64,000 nucleotides of DNA from Shinisaurus crocodilurus. Its lineage: Eukaryota > Chordata > Lepidosauria > Squamata > Shinisauridae. Positions within the stretch are counted from its first letter, which is position 1; the number at the start of each line of letters is the position of its first letter. The DNA is taken from the NCBI GenBank assembly GCA_021292165.1, contig CM037876.1, positions 310,508,492 through 310,572,491 of the forward strand, given 5' to 3'. Below the pieces are notes generated by a model that saw nothing but the letters and a program-made list of their open reading frames with translations, did not search any database and had not been told where the DNA came from. Positions 1-12,600 of the stretch are shown here, one piece after another. The position numbers and the translations under genes were made by a program.

Positions 1-167
1 AGACTGGCATCCGTAGATGCGTAGCCAACGTGGTCGGGCACGGGGGTGTGTGTGGGAATGTCAACGCAAGCGTGGGAAAAACAAAAATCAGGAAGGGAAG
101 AGTGAAGACAGCAAGTGTGTTGCAGAAGAGCGAGAATGTACCCCCTCCCGTTAATGTACCCCTAATG

Positions 168-302
168 CAGTGTTTCTCAACCTTGGGTCCCCAGATGTTT
201 TTGGCCTACAACTCCCAGCATGCCCCAGCCAGCATAGCTGGCTGGGGCATGCTGGGAGTTGTAGGCCAAAAACATCTGGGGACCCAAGGTTGAGAAACAC
301 TG
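168..302. mobile_element. Palindromic hAT MITE, family A copy 1
   Basis: A 135-bp element made of two perfectly complementary arms of about 66 bp around a 3-nt loop. It starts CAGTGTTTCTCAACC and ends with the inverse. It is flanked by an exact 8-bp duplication, CCCTAATG, at 160-167 and 303-310. CAG...CTG ends and an 8-bp target duplication indicate a non-autonomous hAT element. Each arm carries CCTACAACTCCCAGCATGC. Confidence 0.9.
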
Positions 303-1215
303 CCCTAATGCAAAGCAGTTATGCTGGCGGTGGGATTATGGGAGTTGTGGCGCAACACATCCGGGGGGCACCAGGTTGGGGACGGCTGCAGGAAAGTGTC
401 GTGGAGCGTGGAGGGTTTTCTCTTTGGACGCAGGAGTCCTGCACATGTTGCCCTAGTTCAGGAGCTCGGTGGCTGACGATCAAATTCCCACGATGGAGTG
501 GGCACGAGCCCACCCACCCAATGCATACGTACCGAAGGCTGACTTGCATGACCTTTCCCCTCAGCGCTTTTTGGCTGGGAAGGATGACGTGGAGCTGGCC
601 CTCACACGTACGGGCCTCGGCGTACGTGGCACTGCCAAGTCGTACCGTGGGGGAGCAGGAGGAAGGGAAGGTACGCCAAGCTGTCCTTCCTCTGGACTGA
701 CTCACTGCCCGGTAAGTGTCTGAACAGGGCCTAGAATGCAAGCCGAAGCCTGGATTTTCTAAAGAGAGCTGAAGCTGAACTATCATCACGACAGGCAAAA
801 GGAACTCACAATGGTGCGTGTGCCTGCTTAGAAAAAGAGCCTGAAGTCCAAGGTGTACCATGCGACATCCAACAAGAGGCCTAACTCGATGGAGGAGGAG
901 TTGTTGTTCTTGGGATTTTAACAGAGGGGGGAAACGATCCTCACACTCCTGGCCCCAGAAGCACCGGCTTTCCAGACGCACACAGAACATGTAATATGCA
1001 CAACCAAATTGCAAGAGGCACAGTTCCTCTTCACATGAGAGGGGATTTGTGAAAAAGACAAACCATAGGAGAGCAGTAGGATTGCTCTGTAGTGGCAAAT
1101 TATTATGGTCTAGCCTTTCTTTGGTGTCTGGTAGCCAGAGTAAGAAGTCTGGGAACTCTGGGTGTCTCAGCATGAAAAACATTCAGACAAATCTACTACT
1201 GAAAGAATACACCAC

Positions 1216-1248
1216 GCACGCGCACGCACACACACACACACACACACC
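1216..1248. repeat. (CA)n microsatellite
   Basis: An alternating CA tract with CG interruptions at its left edge. Confidence 0.9.
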
Positions 1249-1902
1249 CTACCTCCCAAAAAAAATTTCCCCTAAAAAAAACCCTCTATTATTGAGTTTG
1301 AAGAACCATGATCTTCTCTATTAAAATTATGGCAACAGAGATCAGAAACCACAGAAAAATGCATCATTTGCACATCTTGCCAGACGGCTCTTGAAATGTG
1401 CATCTGTGCTGCAGAATTTACCTGTGCATTTGTGAGGGACGCACACTTAAAAGACAAAGAAACCCAAGAACCCGGTTAGGAACTGATCAGACGGGATGGG
1501 CTTAATACATTGGCGTGGTGGCCGAATGGCTTTCTTTCACAGTTCTCTTTCTGGCCTCATGCTTCAAATGATGGCCCGGTCACATACCCCAAGTTGTTTC
1601 CTTTTAAAAATATAAACTAAAAATAAAATAAAACCCACAGACTGGATTCTCCTCCTTCCCTCCTCAGCAAAACAGATGGGACTCACAGGTGCCGAGTTCA
1701 GTTTCAGGTGTTTGAAATGTATGGTGAGAGGCATTTACAAAACATGGCGGACGCCGTCCACTTGGGCAAATCAAAAGCATCTTGGGCATATGCAACGTCT
1801 GACCCTTGTTGTTCCAGGCACTACTTAACTGAATAGGTCAGGCCTACTACAGTGATGGTGGGTCATGGGAGGGAGCGTCCCCCAGAAAGGTCCAACTGTT
1901 CC

Positions 1903-2607
1903 TTAGCGGTGTCCGGTGTACGCCTTGAACCAGGAGGTCACGGAGGCCGCTGCGGAGGAGATCATGCCGCCGGCACTGCTGCCGGCAATGGGTTGTGAGG
2001 CCTGCGTGCTCTGACTCTGCAGCATCTCCACGGGCTGGGAAGGGATGTCGCAGAAGCGTGGGCTGGGCAGGTTCTCCCAGTCCGTCCCAAGGTCAGTCTC
2101 TTCATCGCTGATGCGTTCGTCTCCGCTCTCATCCGTTTCGCTGGCCCCACTCGGATCCACAAACTCCATGGAGTCTTCCAGATCCGCACTGATCTCAAAC
2201 GGCCCGGACCTAGGAGCAGAAACAAAAAATGCTTTCGTCAGACCGTTTGCAGCCAAAACGAAAGAATCATCAAGTCTGCCCGGCTGTGATTACAGCTGCA
2301 AAAGCCAAACCAAAGGATCACAGCTTGTAAAAAAAAAAAAGAGGCTCCGATGTCCCAAAAGCAGCGTCCCAGAGGAAACCCTGGATGGGGAAAGAAAGGT
2401 TTCTAAAAAGACCAGCAGAACAACAGAGACTTCTGGGAAAGGGCCAAAAAACAGCAAGCCCACAACAAACCTGGAATGTAGTGTTCACGTGGGATCTGGC
2501 AGTTCATATAGAAAGAATATCACTAAACATGGAGCAAGTTTCTATCCCTCATCATGGTGAAGAAAAGTCTGAAAAGCATGCAAGCTGCTGCCTGAAACCA
2601 GGAACCC

Positions 2608-2659
<52 letters not shown>

Positions 2660-5600
2660 TTATTTTTATACTGCCCCATAGCTGAAGCTCTCTGGGTGGT
2701 TACAACAATTCATAAAAACAATAACATACATTATAAAATACAGAGAACCATAAAGTCATAAAATTTCATTACAAAAGTTTAAAAACCAAATTTAAAAAGA
2801 GCAAATAACTAAAACAAGTTAATAAACTAAGCCTGCAGCTGACATAACCCCCGCACCCCATGTGCTATTTTGAGGTGTTAAACATAAAATGCCGTGGCAT
2901 AGAGGGCAGTCTTAACCTGACACTCAAAGGATAGGAGAGCTGGCACCAGGCGGGCCTCAGTGGGGAGCTACCACTATTCCATAATTGGGGGGCTACCATT
3001 GAAAAGGCCCTCCTCCTTGTCGCCACCAACCCAGCCTCCCTTGGAGGTGGCAGTCAGAGGAGAGCCCCAGATGTTGAGCGCAGTGTCCGGGTAGACTGTG
3101 GTTGGGAGAGGCGTTCCGTCAGGTATTGCGGTCCCAAACCATGTAGGGCTTTATAGGTTAAAACCAGCACCCTGAATTGGGCTCGGAAGCATATTGGCAG
3201 CCAATGCAACACCAGAACTGTGTTCAGACCTCCTGGTCCCAGTTATTAGTCTGGCTGCCGCATTTTGCACAAGCTGCAGCTTCTGAGCAGTCTTCAAGGG
3301 CAACCTGAGCAGTCTTCAAGGGCAGCTCCATTGTAGTAGTCTAGCTTCGAGATTACCAGAGCATAGATTACTGAAACCAGGCCATCCCTGTCCAGATAGG
3401 GGCATAGCTGGGCCACCAAACAAAGCTGGCTCCAGGAGCACCCCCAAGCTACGAACCTGCTCCTTTAAGGGGAGTGCAACCCCATCCAGAACAGGTTGAA
3501 CACCCTCCATCCGGTCAGAGGAACCACCCACTAACAGCATCTCAGTCTTGTCTGGATTGAGCTTCAGTTTGTTAGGCCTCTTCCAGTCTGTTGTCACAGG
3601 CAGGCACCGGTTTAGCACACCCACAGCCTCACTTGCTGAAGATGAAAAAGAGAAACAGAGCTGCGTGTCATCAGCAGACTGATGGCAATGCACTCCAAAA
3701 CTCCGGATGACCCCACTCAGCGGTTTCATGTATATGTTGAATAGCATGGAGGATAAGACCGACCCCTGAGGAACCCCATACTCGGTCCACGGGGCCGAGC
3801 AGTATTCCCCAAGCACCACCTTCTGGAGCTGGCCATCGAAGTAGGAGCGGAATCACTGCAATGCAGTACCCCCCACTCCCAACTCAGACAGTCGCCCCAG
3901 AAGGATACTATGGTCAATGGTATGGAAAGCTGCTGAGAGATCGAGGAGTATCAACAGGGTCACACGACCCCGTTTCTCTCCCGGCATAGGTCATCACACA
4001 GGGTGACCAAAGCTGTTTCTGTGCCAAAACCAGGTCTGAACACTGATTGAAATGGATCCAGATAACCAGCCTCATCCAAGAGCGCCTGGAGCTGGTTGGC
4101 CACCGCCTGCTCAAGGACCTTGCCCAGGAAAGGAACATTCTCCACCGGCCTAAAGTTGTTAAGATCTTCCGGGTCCAGGGAGGGTTTCTTCAGGAGTGGT
4201 CTCACCACCAGCTGTTTCAGGCAGCATGGGACCACTCCCTCTCAAAGGAGGCATTGATCACCTCTCTGGCCCAGCTGGCTGTTCCCTCCCTGCTAGTTTT
4301 TATAAGCCAAAAGGGGCAAGGATCCAGTGCAGATGTGGTTGCAGGAACCTGTCTGTGGTTGCATGATCCTGTCCAAGCACCGTGTCAACATCCTAGAGCT
4401 GTACCAACTGAAACTCAACCAAGAAAATTTGACCAGGCTGTGCTCTGGGTACCTCGCCTGCTTCAACTGCTTTAACATTGGAGTCTAAGTCCTGGCGGAC
4501 TTCACGTTACTGAGGCTTCAGATGTTACTGAGTCTTGCTCGGGGCCGGCAGATAAAGGCCTGCTGAGAGTCAAAACTCAGGTGGCAGGCGTTCCTAATCA
4601 GTCAGGCCTGGGGGGGGGGGGGGGGAGAGTTGCCCTCCGCTTGACAGGCCGTGCAACTTCTCTCAGGAAAGGAGCCCCAATCCAGCACAGCCACAGCATC
4701 AGCCAAGGCAAAAAGCTGAGAAGATGGTAAGGAGGCTGGCAGGATGGTAAGCAAGCCCAGGTTCCTCATCTTCCCTGGAGCGTGTCTACATCTGTGTGTT
4801 CAGAACTGCAGGCTTCAGATGTTCCTGAGTCCTGCTCCGGGCCGGCAGATAAATAATAAATAATAATAATAATAATAAATTTTATTTCTTACCCGCCTCT
4901 CCGTCTAGATCGAGGCGGGGAACAACAAAAATATAAAATACACAATACATACTATTAAAACATCTTAAAACATATTAAAAACATCATAAAACAACATCAT
5001 TAAAACATCATTAAAACATCGTAAAAACATCTTAAAGGCAACCTAAAATTCCGCTGGATAGGCCTGCCGGAAGAGATCAGTCTTTATGGCTTTTTTAAAT
5101 TCCAAAAGACTGGTGAGCTGACGAATCTCCTCCGGCAGGCCATTCCATAATCTGGGAGCAGCAGAAGAAAAGGTCCTCTGGGTAGTACCCGTCAGCCTAG
5201 TTTTGGCTGGCTGAAGTAAATTCTTCCCAGAGGACCTGAGTGTGCTCTGATGTTAAAGGCTTCAGATGTTATGCCGAAAGTCCACCTCAGCTCAGATTGC
5301 AGGACCAGGAACTCTTTTCCCTCCAGACCTTGGGAGAGCTACTGCCAATTAGAGCAGACGTGACCGAGCGAGGTGGACCAGCATGTGGCGGTTTCACGGC
5401 CGGACTCGGCTTTCTGTGCCATCACCAGCATGCTCACCAAGGTCCCTGCATCAATGTCACGGTTCAGGAGACGCTGTGTTAGCGAAGAAGGTCTTGGAGG
5501 AGGCGAGGGAGGAGGCAGAGAGGCGGGGAAGGCTGGGGCAGGCGCACTGGAGCCGCAGGGAGGCGGCAGGAGCGGGAGAGGAGGGCCAAGGGGCCTCGGC

Positions 5601-6564
5601 TGTCCCTTACCTTCCCAAGTGTTCTGTCTCGGGGCTGACCAGGTACATCAGGTTCCTGAGTGTATGCAGCGGGTGCAGGAGGTCTAAGTTTACATGCTAG
5701 AACAAGCAAGAGGAAGAAAGCGGAGTATCAATCAGGCGAGGCTTGCAAAGATAAGGAGGTGCAAATGTGAAGCAGTCCAAGAACAAAAAAAAAAAACCCA
5801 AAAGGGTGCATTCCCCATACCTGAGAAAAGCAAAGGTAAAGGATATTCGCGTTCAGCTTTTTCACTGCCCACGTGAACTTCCGCCTGCTGAGATTTTCCC
5901 CGCAGAACTCACTGCAAAACACGTCAAGGCGCACATGTCATGCTTAAACTCAAAAGGCGAGCAGCCGAGCCCATTTCATGCCGCTTCACCTTTGCAATGC
6001 TAGCAAACAACACAGCGGAGAAAGGGTGGGTTTTGCTGGGCCGCCGGCAGAAAAAAAAGCCCACCTCACCTCATCCTATCTGCCCTTTCTGGGATAAGGC
6101 AACAGGACAGAACTGTTCATATGTGAATCCATGTGCAATGAACACGGGGAAGAGATGGGGGGGAATCACACCGCCGCGTCTCTCCTCACCAGATCTGTGA
6201 ACACAGCCTGTGGGGGTGGGCACATGGGAGGCGGGGAGTGATCCCACGCCCTCCCCCTTCAGTCGTTTGTACACACATGAACAGCCCTGAGGCCTTCTAC
6301 TTCGCTAGTATTCCTTCAGGAAGCGGAGAGGAGAACCCACAAACTACATGGGATGCTGCCTCGAGCACGATTCTTTTGAGTGGAAAGGCAGGGCAGAAAT
6401 CAAATAAACCAATGTGCTCACTCAAAGGTGTGTGTGGAGAAAAAGCGTCAGTTTCCTGCACCACACACACACACACACACACACCTCCTCACGTGTAAAC
6501 AAGTATAATCCCAGCTGGGGGCATGCAAGCTGCTGCCTGAAACCAGGAACCCTATTATTATTAC

Positions 6565-6602
<38 letters not shown>

Positions 6603-9600
6603 TTATTTTTATACTGCCCCATAGCTGAAGCTCTCTGGGTGGTTACAACAATTCATAAAAACAATAACATACATTATAAAATACAGAGAACCATAAAGTC
6701 ATAAAATTTCATTACAAAAGTTTAAAAACCAAATTTAAAAAGAGCAAATAACTAAAACAAGTTAATAAACTAAGCCTGCAGCTGACATAACCCCCGCACC
6801 CCATGTGCTATTTTGAGGTGTTAAACATAAAATGCCGTGGCATAGAGGTTATGCCAGCTGGGGGCTGGGAAATGCAAAACGTACATAGTTTCTCTGATGG
6901 CGCAGCAGTCTGTGCCACAGCTATTCGCATGTAAATGCGGCAAAGAGTCCCCTCCCCTGCCTGGCCCAGATGAAGTTCATCCTGATTGGCTAAAGACACC
7001 TGGGCTACTGAAAGGAGGGGGGGAGAATCTATACTGCCTGCCCGTGGCTTTTGGGTTTCGGTTGCGGTCTGCACGTGAAGAAGCGCGGGGTAGGACTTTT
7101 GCTGAGGCAGCCCTGAAGAAGACCAGCCCCCCAGGTAAAGAGAGTGCCTGGATAGTTATGTAGTAAAGGAACTAGCTTTGTTATTTTGTAGCTCTACTGT
7201 GTATACCAAAGTGTCTCCCCACCTTTTCTCCTTCCCTCATTTCCCACCTTTTGTTGTAATCTGTTTACCTTAAATAAACTTTCCTGGTTTTACTCCACAC
7301 ACGCGTGTGTGGTTCCTCTGTGATTCAGTGCTAAATCCAGTGTATAGACAAGGGCAAGGCCCTTTAGAGAATCAGTGTCAAGACGGCAGAGCTAAGGCTG
7401 GCAGTTTTGCACCTTTGATCTCTGGTCTTGAGAAAAGGACCGGTTGGCAGTCCTTTCACAGTATGACTGTCTCACATGACATTCGCCGACCTGGCTCTCA
7501 ACTTACAATTATTAGTGTTTCTGCATTATGGGGTCAGTTGTAATATAGCCTTGGTGAGCGGCCCTACTGAATTAAGTGGTTTATTGCAGCCTCCCCCAAG
7601 CTAGTGCTCTCCATGTGTATCTCAAAATGCTGTCCATATACAGATGAATGCTACAGTATAACTGGGGTTCGGGTTTCTCTGGATCGTCCCCTCAAGAAAC
7701 CACGCTCTTTAAGCGCCACCTTGGCAAGCGGTCGGGTTTTCTTGTACCTGTTGTTCAGCTTCTTGGGAAGGTTGACATCAAGTATATGTGACAAAATGTT
7801 GACAAGCTGAGTTGCATAGCACAGAGCAGCACTGATGGTGTACGCAGGGTTGTTATGCTCCATATCTAGAACACAAGCGAGAAAACCGTTGGCAGGTTGT
7901 AAAGGGACTCCCCAGAAGTAGCCACCGCTCACATCTCCCCAAGATACACAAAGGAGCTCATCGTTTTTATCCCCGATCTGCACAGAAGTTTTACTAATCC
8001 TTCGGCAACAACATCAAGAGGCCGGCTGGTCTCCCTTCTCCGCATATTGCAGGACTGAAGCGGAGACGCACACGGCCTGTCCAATGCCACCCCCCCACTT
8101 GGTCCATGGCAGAGGTGGGAACTAAAGCTCAAAGAGTTCCCCGCCCCATCTCAGGGCCCTCGTTTATTTTCTTTTGTTTTCTCATGCTCGCTCCAACCAC
8201 ACCCACCCACCCGACAGAACTACGAATTCTCCACACACAACAAATAAATAAATAAAATTCTGTGCCAAGAAAAGCTGAGATTTTTTGTGACCTGTATATA
8301 AATTCCTCTTATTTAGCCATATTAAAGTGTTCCAGGCCTTTCCTCTTGACTAGTAACACTTTAGGCAACCCCAACCAACGGAGATTTTAGCCAGCCTTCC
8401 AGCTTTTGAGATTTCTGTAGGCAATGCCATGCACTTGCAAGCATATCTTCATAGCCCCGAGGGCTAGAAAACTGCTTTTACGGGGGGGGGGGGGGGGGGG
8501 GAGGCTAAGATACTAAGGAAGCTGAATTCTGCGGCTAGTGCAGTGTTTCTCAACCTTGGGTCCCCAGATGTTTTTGGCCTACAACTCCCAGCATGCCCCA
8601 GCCAGCATAGCTGGCTGGGGCATGCTGGGAGTTGTAGGCCAAAAACAACTGGGGACCCAAGGTTGAGAAACACTGGGCTAGTGCCATGGGAACATAAGAA
8701 GCTGCCGTATACGGAAACAGACCACTGGTCCATCTAGCCCAGTACTGTTGATACCGACTGGCAGCCGTGGCTCCCCAGGATTTCAGGCAGGAATCTTTCC
8801 CAGTTCCCCTTCCTGGAGATGCCGGGGAGTGAACCAGGGACCATCTGCATGCAAAGCCAGGCGCTCTCCCACCGAGCCATGGCCCCGCCCACCTCACGTT
8901 CCCCTGTAGAATCACAGCCTACACCAGTGTTTCTCAACCTTGGGTCCCCAGATGTTTTTGGCCTACAACTCCCAGCATGCCCCAGCCAGCATAGCTGGCT
9001 GGGGCATGCTGGGAGTTGTAGGCCAAAAACATCTGGGGACCCAAGGTTGAGAAACACTGGCCTACACAGAGCCCTGCCCGTAGCTCTCCCGTAACTTCTC
9101 CTCCTTCGTTGGCACTCCAGTGCACTGAATTCAGACTAGATCACGCGGTTTGCATTTGCGTGCGCAAATACATTCTGAGCAAGGAGCCGGGGAGAGGCTG
9201 TCTCCCGAGCACACTGACAGCAGCAGGCTGAGAGGAGGGAGAAGAGAGGGAGTGCAGGGCCATTCCACCAGCCCTGTTGAAAGGCCGCCCACCTGAAGGC
9301 TCCTCCTCCTCCCTCAACTGCCACCACCAGCAGCCATTCCAGCAGGCTGAGAGGAGGGAGATGAGAGGGAGCGCAGGGCCATTCCACCAGCCCTGCCAGG
9401 AGTATTCATTAATATTCCCCCTTCTTCCCTCCCCATTCCTTTTTCCTTGTGTGTCGTGTCTTTTTAGATTGTAAGCCTGCGGGCAGGGACTGTCTTGTAA
9501 ATTGCTGTAAACCGCCCAGAGAGCTTCGGCTATTGGGAGGTATAAAAATGAAATAAATAAATAAATAAATAACAGTGGCTCACGCTGGCTCAGCTTGTCT

Positions 9601-12600
9601 GAGCGTGGAAAGCTAAGCAGGGTCAGGCCTGGTTATTACTTGGATGGGAGACCCCTCCTCTAGTTTCTTGCATTGAGCAGGGGGTTGGACGCGATGGCCT
9701 TGTAGGCCCCTTCCAACTCTATGATCTATGAAAAGTTTACACTGCACCCAGCCCTTTACCTGGTCCTTGAGTGGTTTTCTTCTCTTCCACCCAGTTGTAG
9801 TAAGCAGAATAATCTCCGTTATTGGGAAGGGTTATCCACGGCCCAGTGATACCGATGCTGGTGTCTCCATTGTGATCATCACACACCCATCGCCCAGACA
9901 GATAGGTGGTCCGCCTGGCTTCTGCAAGCTTGCTCACAGTACTCGAAGTCATGGCGCTGTCGCTCTCGGAGGACACATCCGCGGGGTCCCTGGGGGAAAG
10001 GCAAAGAGGCTGTTACCAAAGGAGCAGAGTCGCTGGAAGCCAGGCATGTGTCGGAGCCAGCAGCTTTTTGTACAAGGATTGACAAGAACTTGAGCCTCCT
10101 GGGGTCCAGTGGGGCTGTCGTGGTGAACCACCACAGGGCAGCAGAAGACGGGGTTCTCTAGATTTTTTATTTTATTTAGTAAGCAGGTATGGTAATCTCC
10201 ATAGGAGTCCAGTGGAATGTGTCAGATGAGAGTAAACAAAATGAAGGATCTTCATGGACTATGAGGAAAGAGCAAACCAGCCAATTAAGCTGGAAGAGAA
10301 CTGGATTAAACTACCTTTCTAGCTTCACAGAAAGACAGTTGTGCGGCAGAGGCAGACAGGCGGCAACTGGAACAGCACTGAGGCCTGGGAAGAGACTTTG
10401 TTCCATCTACCTCTCAGTGCCTCCCCCCACCCGTGCCAACTTTCAACACCTAGCCAAGGAATTCTGGCCCACATGATCCCTTTGGGTATTGTCACTTCAG
10501 GCAAGGATGCTGCTCCCTTTGGCCTACGCTCAAAGAATATAATTCGTTTTGGAATGACTGTGCTGGGATTCTTTTGATCTGAATTATTACTGTATGAACC
10601 TAACATAATGTTGACATTCTGTTGTTGGGATTGTCTCTGCTAAGCGATTTAGCTTTTACTCTATATTTTTTCACTGTGGTTTTCATAAACGGATGAGGCC
10701 GTTTCCAACAGGCTCTCCCAGGTGCCAATACGGCTCCATCCCCTGCCAGCCCACAAAGGCTTCTAGGTCAGGCTTGGCCATTTGCCTGGGCCACAGCCAG
10801 CCTCCAGCCATGATTGGGTGGCTCCCTCATCCGTTCGGTGTCTCTGCTTGCCTATTCCTCCTCTGCCCCCAGGCCTATCTGCTCTCTTCCCATTCTGCTC
10901 TCTTCTCTATAAGTTTACCTGCGTCCTCGTTCCAACTCGCCGTACTTCTCATTCAAGCAGGGTTGCCCTAGCAGATCATCCAACTCTGGTCCCAACTCTG
11001 CCAGGAACTGCATTCTAACCATCCATGTACTCAGCTGGGCCAGTCATTAAGTCTCAGTCTAACCTACCTCACAGGATTGTTGAGGACAAAGGCAGGATAT
11101 AAATGCAATCCTTCCAACCCCACAGCGAGCAGAAATATGAATGTCATTCTTTCTATCTTGCAGACCAAGAAAGCGAACCTCCTCCTGAGTGTGCAGTTAA
11201 CCACATCGGCTACACAGCCGCTCTTTCCCTACCTCATGCCAATCTTGACCTCCTCAATCGGGAAGATGATCGAGGTTAGTTCCAGGACATATGACCGCCG
11301 GAAGTTTGCCAGATGCTCATGCTGGCATCTCAAGTCATAGTTCCTCTTCTCCACCAACTCTCCAAGCTTGCGGTTATGCTTCTGGATCTTCTCCTTCTTC
11401 TCCTGATGGCGCTGAGCCCTGCGGTAAAGCTTCTGGTTCTCATCCTTAATTCTAAGAAGCCACTCAGAATCTACGACAGCAAAGGCAATCGTGAGCCTCT
11501 AAAACTTGTCCTCAGAATGGTGCTGACGTTATTGCTTACTGATGTTTTGAGCCTGGGACTCTTGAGTTGATGAGGGACAAACAACCCAGAGTTTTAATCC
11601 AACAACAAGGGACGTTCCTGGGTTGAGAAACCAGATACAAAGTGGAGACGGTGAGTGTGTGGGAGGCAGCGCACGTGTATGCTCGCTCCCACACGGCTCC
11701 AACAACCCATGGTTATGTGCGAACCGGGCCAATAAGTGTCCAATGTTCCATTCTCAATTTGGTTCTCAGTTTGGTGTGCACAAGCCAGGGAGAAGGGTGA
11801 CAGTGGCTAAAACTAAGGGAGAAAGAATGTGCTGTAGCACTCCACAGGGGTGTACAATCTGTAGAATTTAGGGTGCTAGGTATAGTCTGTGTGGCAGCCC
11901 TATGTAAGGGGTGCATTAGTAAATCAGGAGGGGCTACGTGAACAAAAGCAACCGAGAGAGTAAAACCCGAGGAGCTGAATGGCCAAATTCTGTCCTGGGC
12001 AAAGGCAAGGAAAAGAGCTGGGGCCAGGTCTAGCAGCACCAAGCCTAGCTCAGAGAAACATCTAGGTCACGCGATGCAATCCCTGCCTCCCTGGGTGACG
12101 GGGGTGGGTGGGTGTTAACCCATTGTTGGATACCTCCTCACACCAAACTAAGAAAGGCCAATTTAAATCAGTGATTTAAAATCAAGTTTCCCATTCTGAA
12201 TTTCATTTATTTCCTCAGCAAGCACACATTCCAGCAATTAGAAGATATCTATTTGCACCTGAATAGAAGTTTTATGAAACGCAAAGGCATAATTCCATAC
12301 CTTCGGCCATGCAACCCACATGCTTTTTGTACTGTAGGATTATGGCAATTGCCTATGGCAAGACAGGTACAAATACAAGGATACGAAGCAAGATGACTTA
12401 CTTGAAAGCTGAGGTTTCAATACTATTCACCCTTACTTTGAAACAAGCCCTACTGAACAAACTGGAACTTAAATCTGACTAAACACGCATAAGGCTGGGC
12501 TGTAAGAAGTGTCCAGAACTTTCCAGAAACCAAGGATGGTAGTTACTAAGCAAAGTAGTGTTTTCCCTATGAAATGGAAATACCTTATATACTCGAGTAT

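Larger units (their letters stand above)
1..1902. other. Region downstream of the ATG14 stop codon
   Basis: No coding exon was recognised here. Because ATG14 runs leftwards, part of this stretch is probably its 3' untranslated region, which is long in mammals; I saw no AATAAA on the minus strand that fixes its end. The stretch contains a palindromic hAT element and a CA microsatellite, listed separately. Open frames on both strands lack recognisable domains. Confidence 0.5.

Noticed and set aside
168..302. Hairpin as a microRNA gene
   Set aside because: The long perfect stem belongs to a dispersed transposon with 8-bp duplications; there is no sign of a conserved mature sequence.
319..1182. 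287-codon minus-strand frame
   Set aside because: No recognisable domain, and it overlaps the palindrome edge and probable ATG14 3' UTR. Most likely chance.
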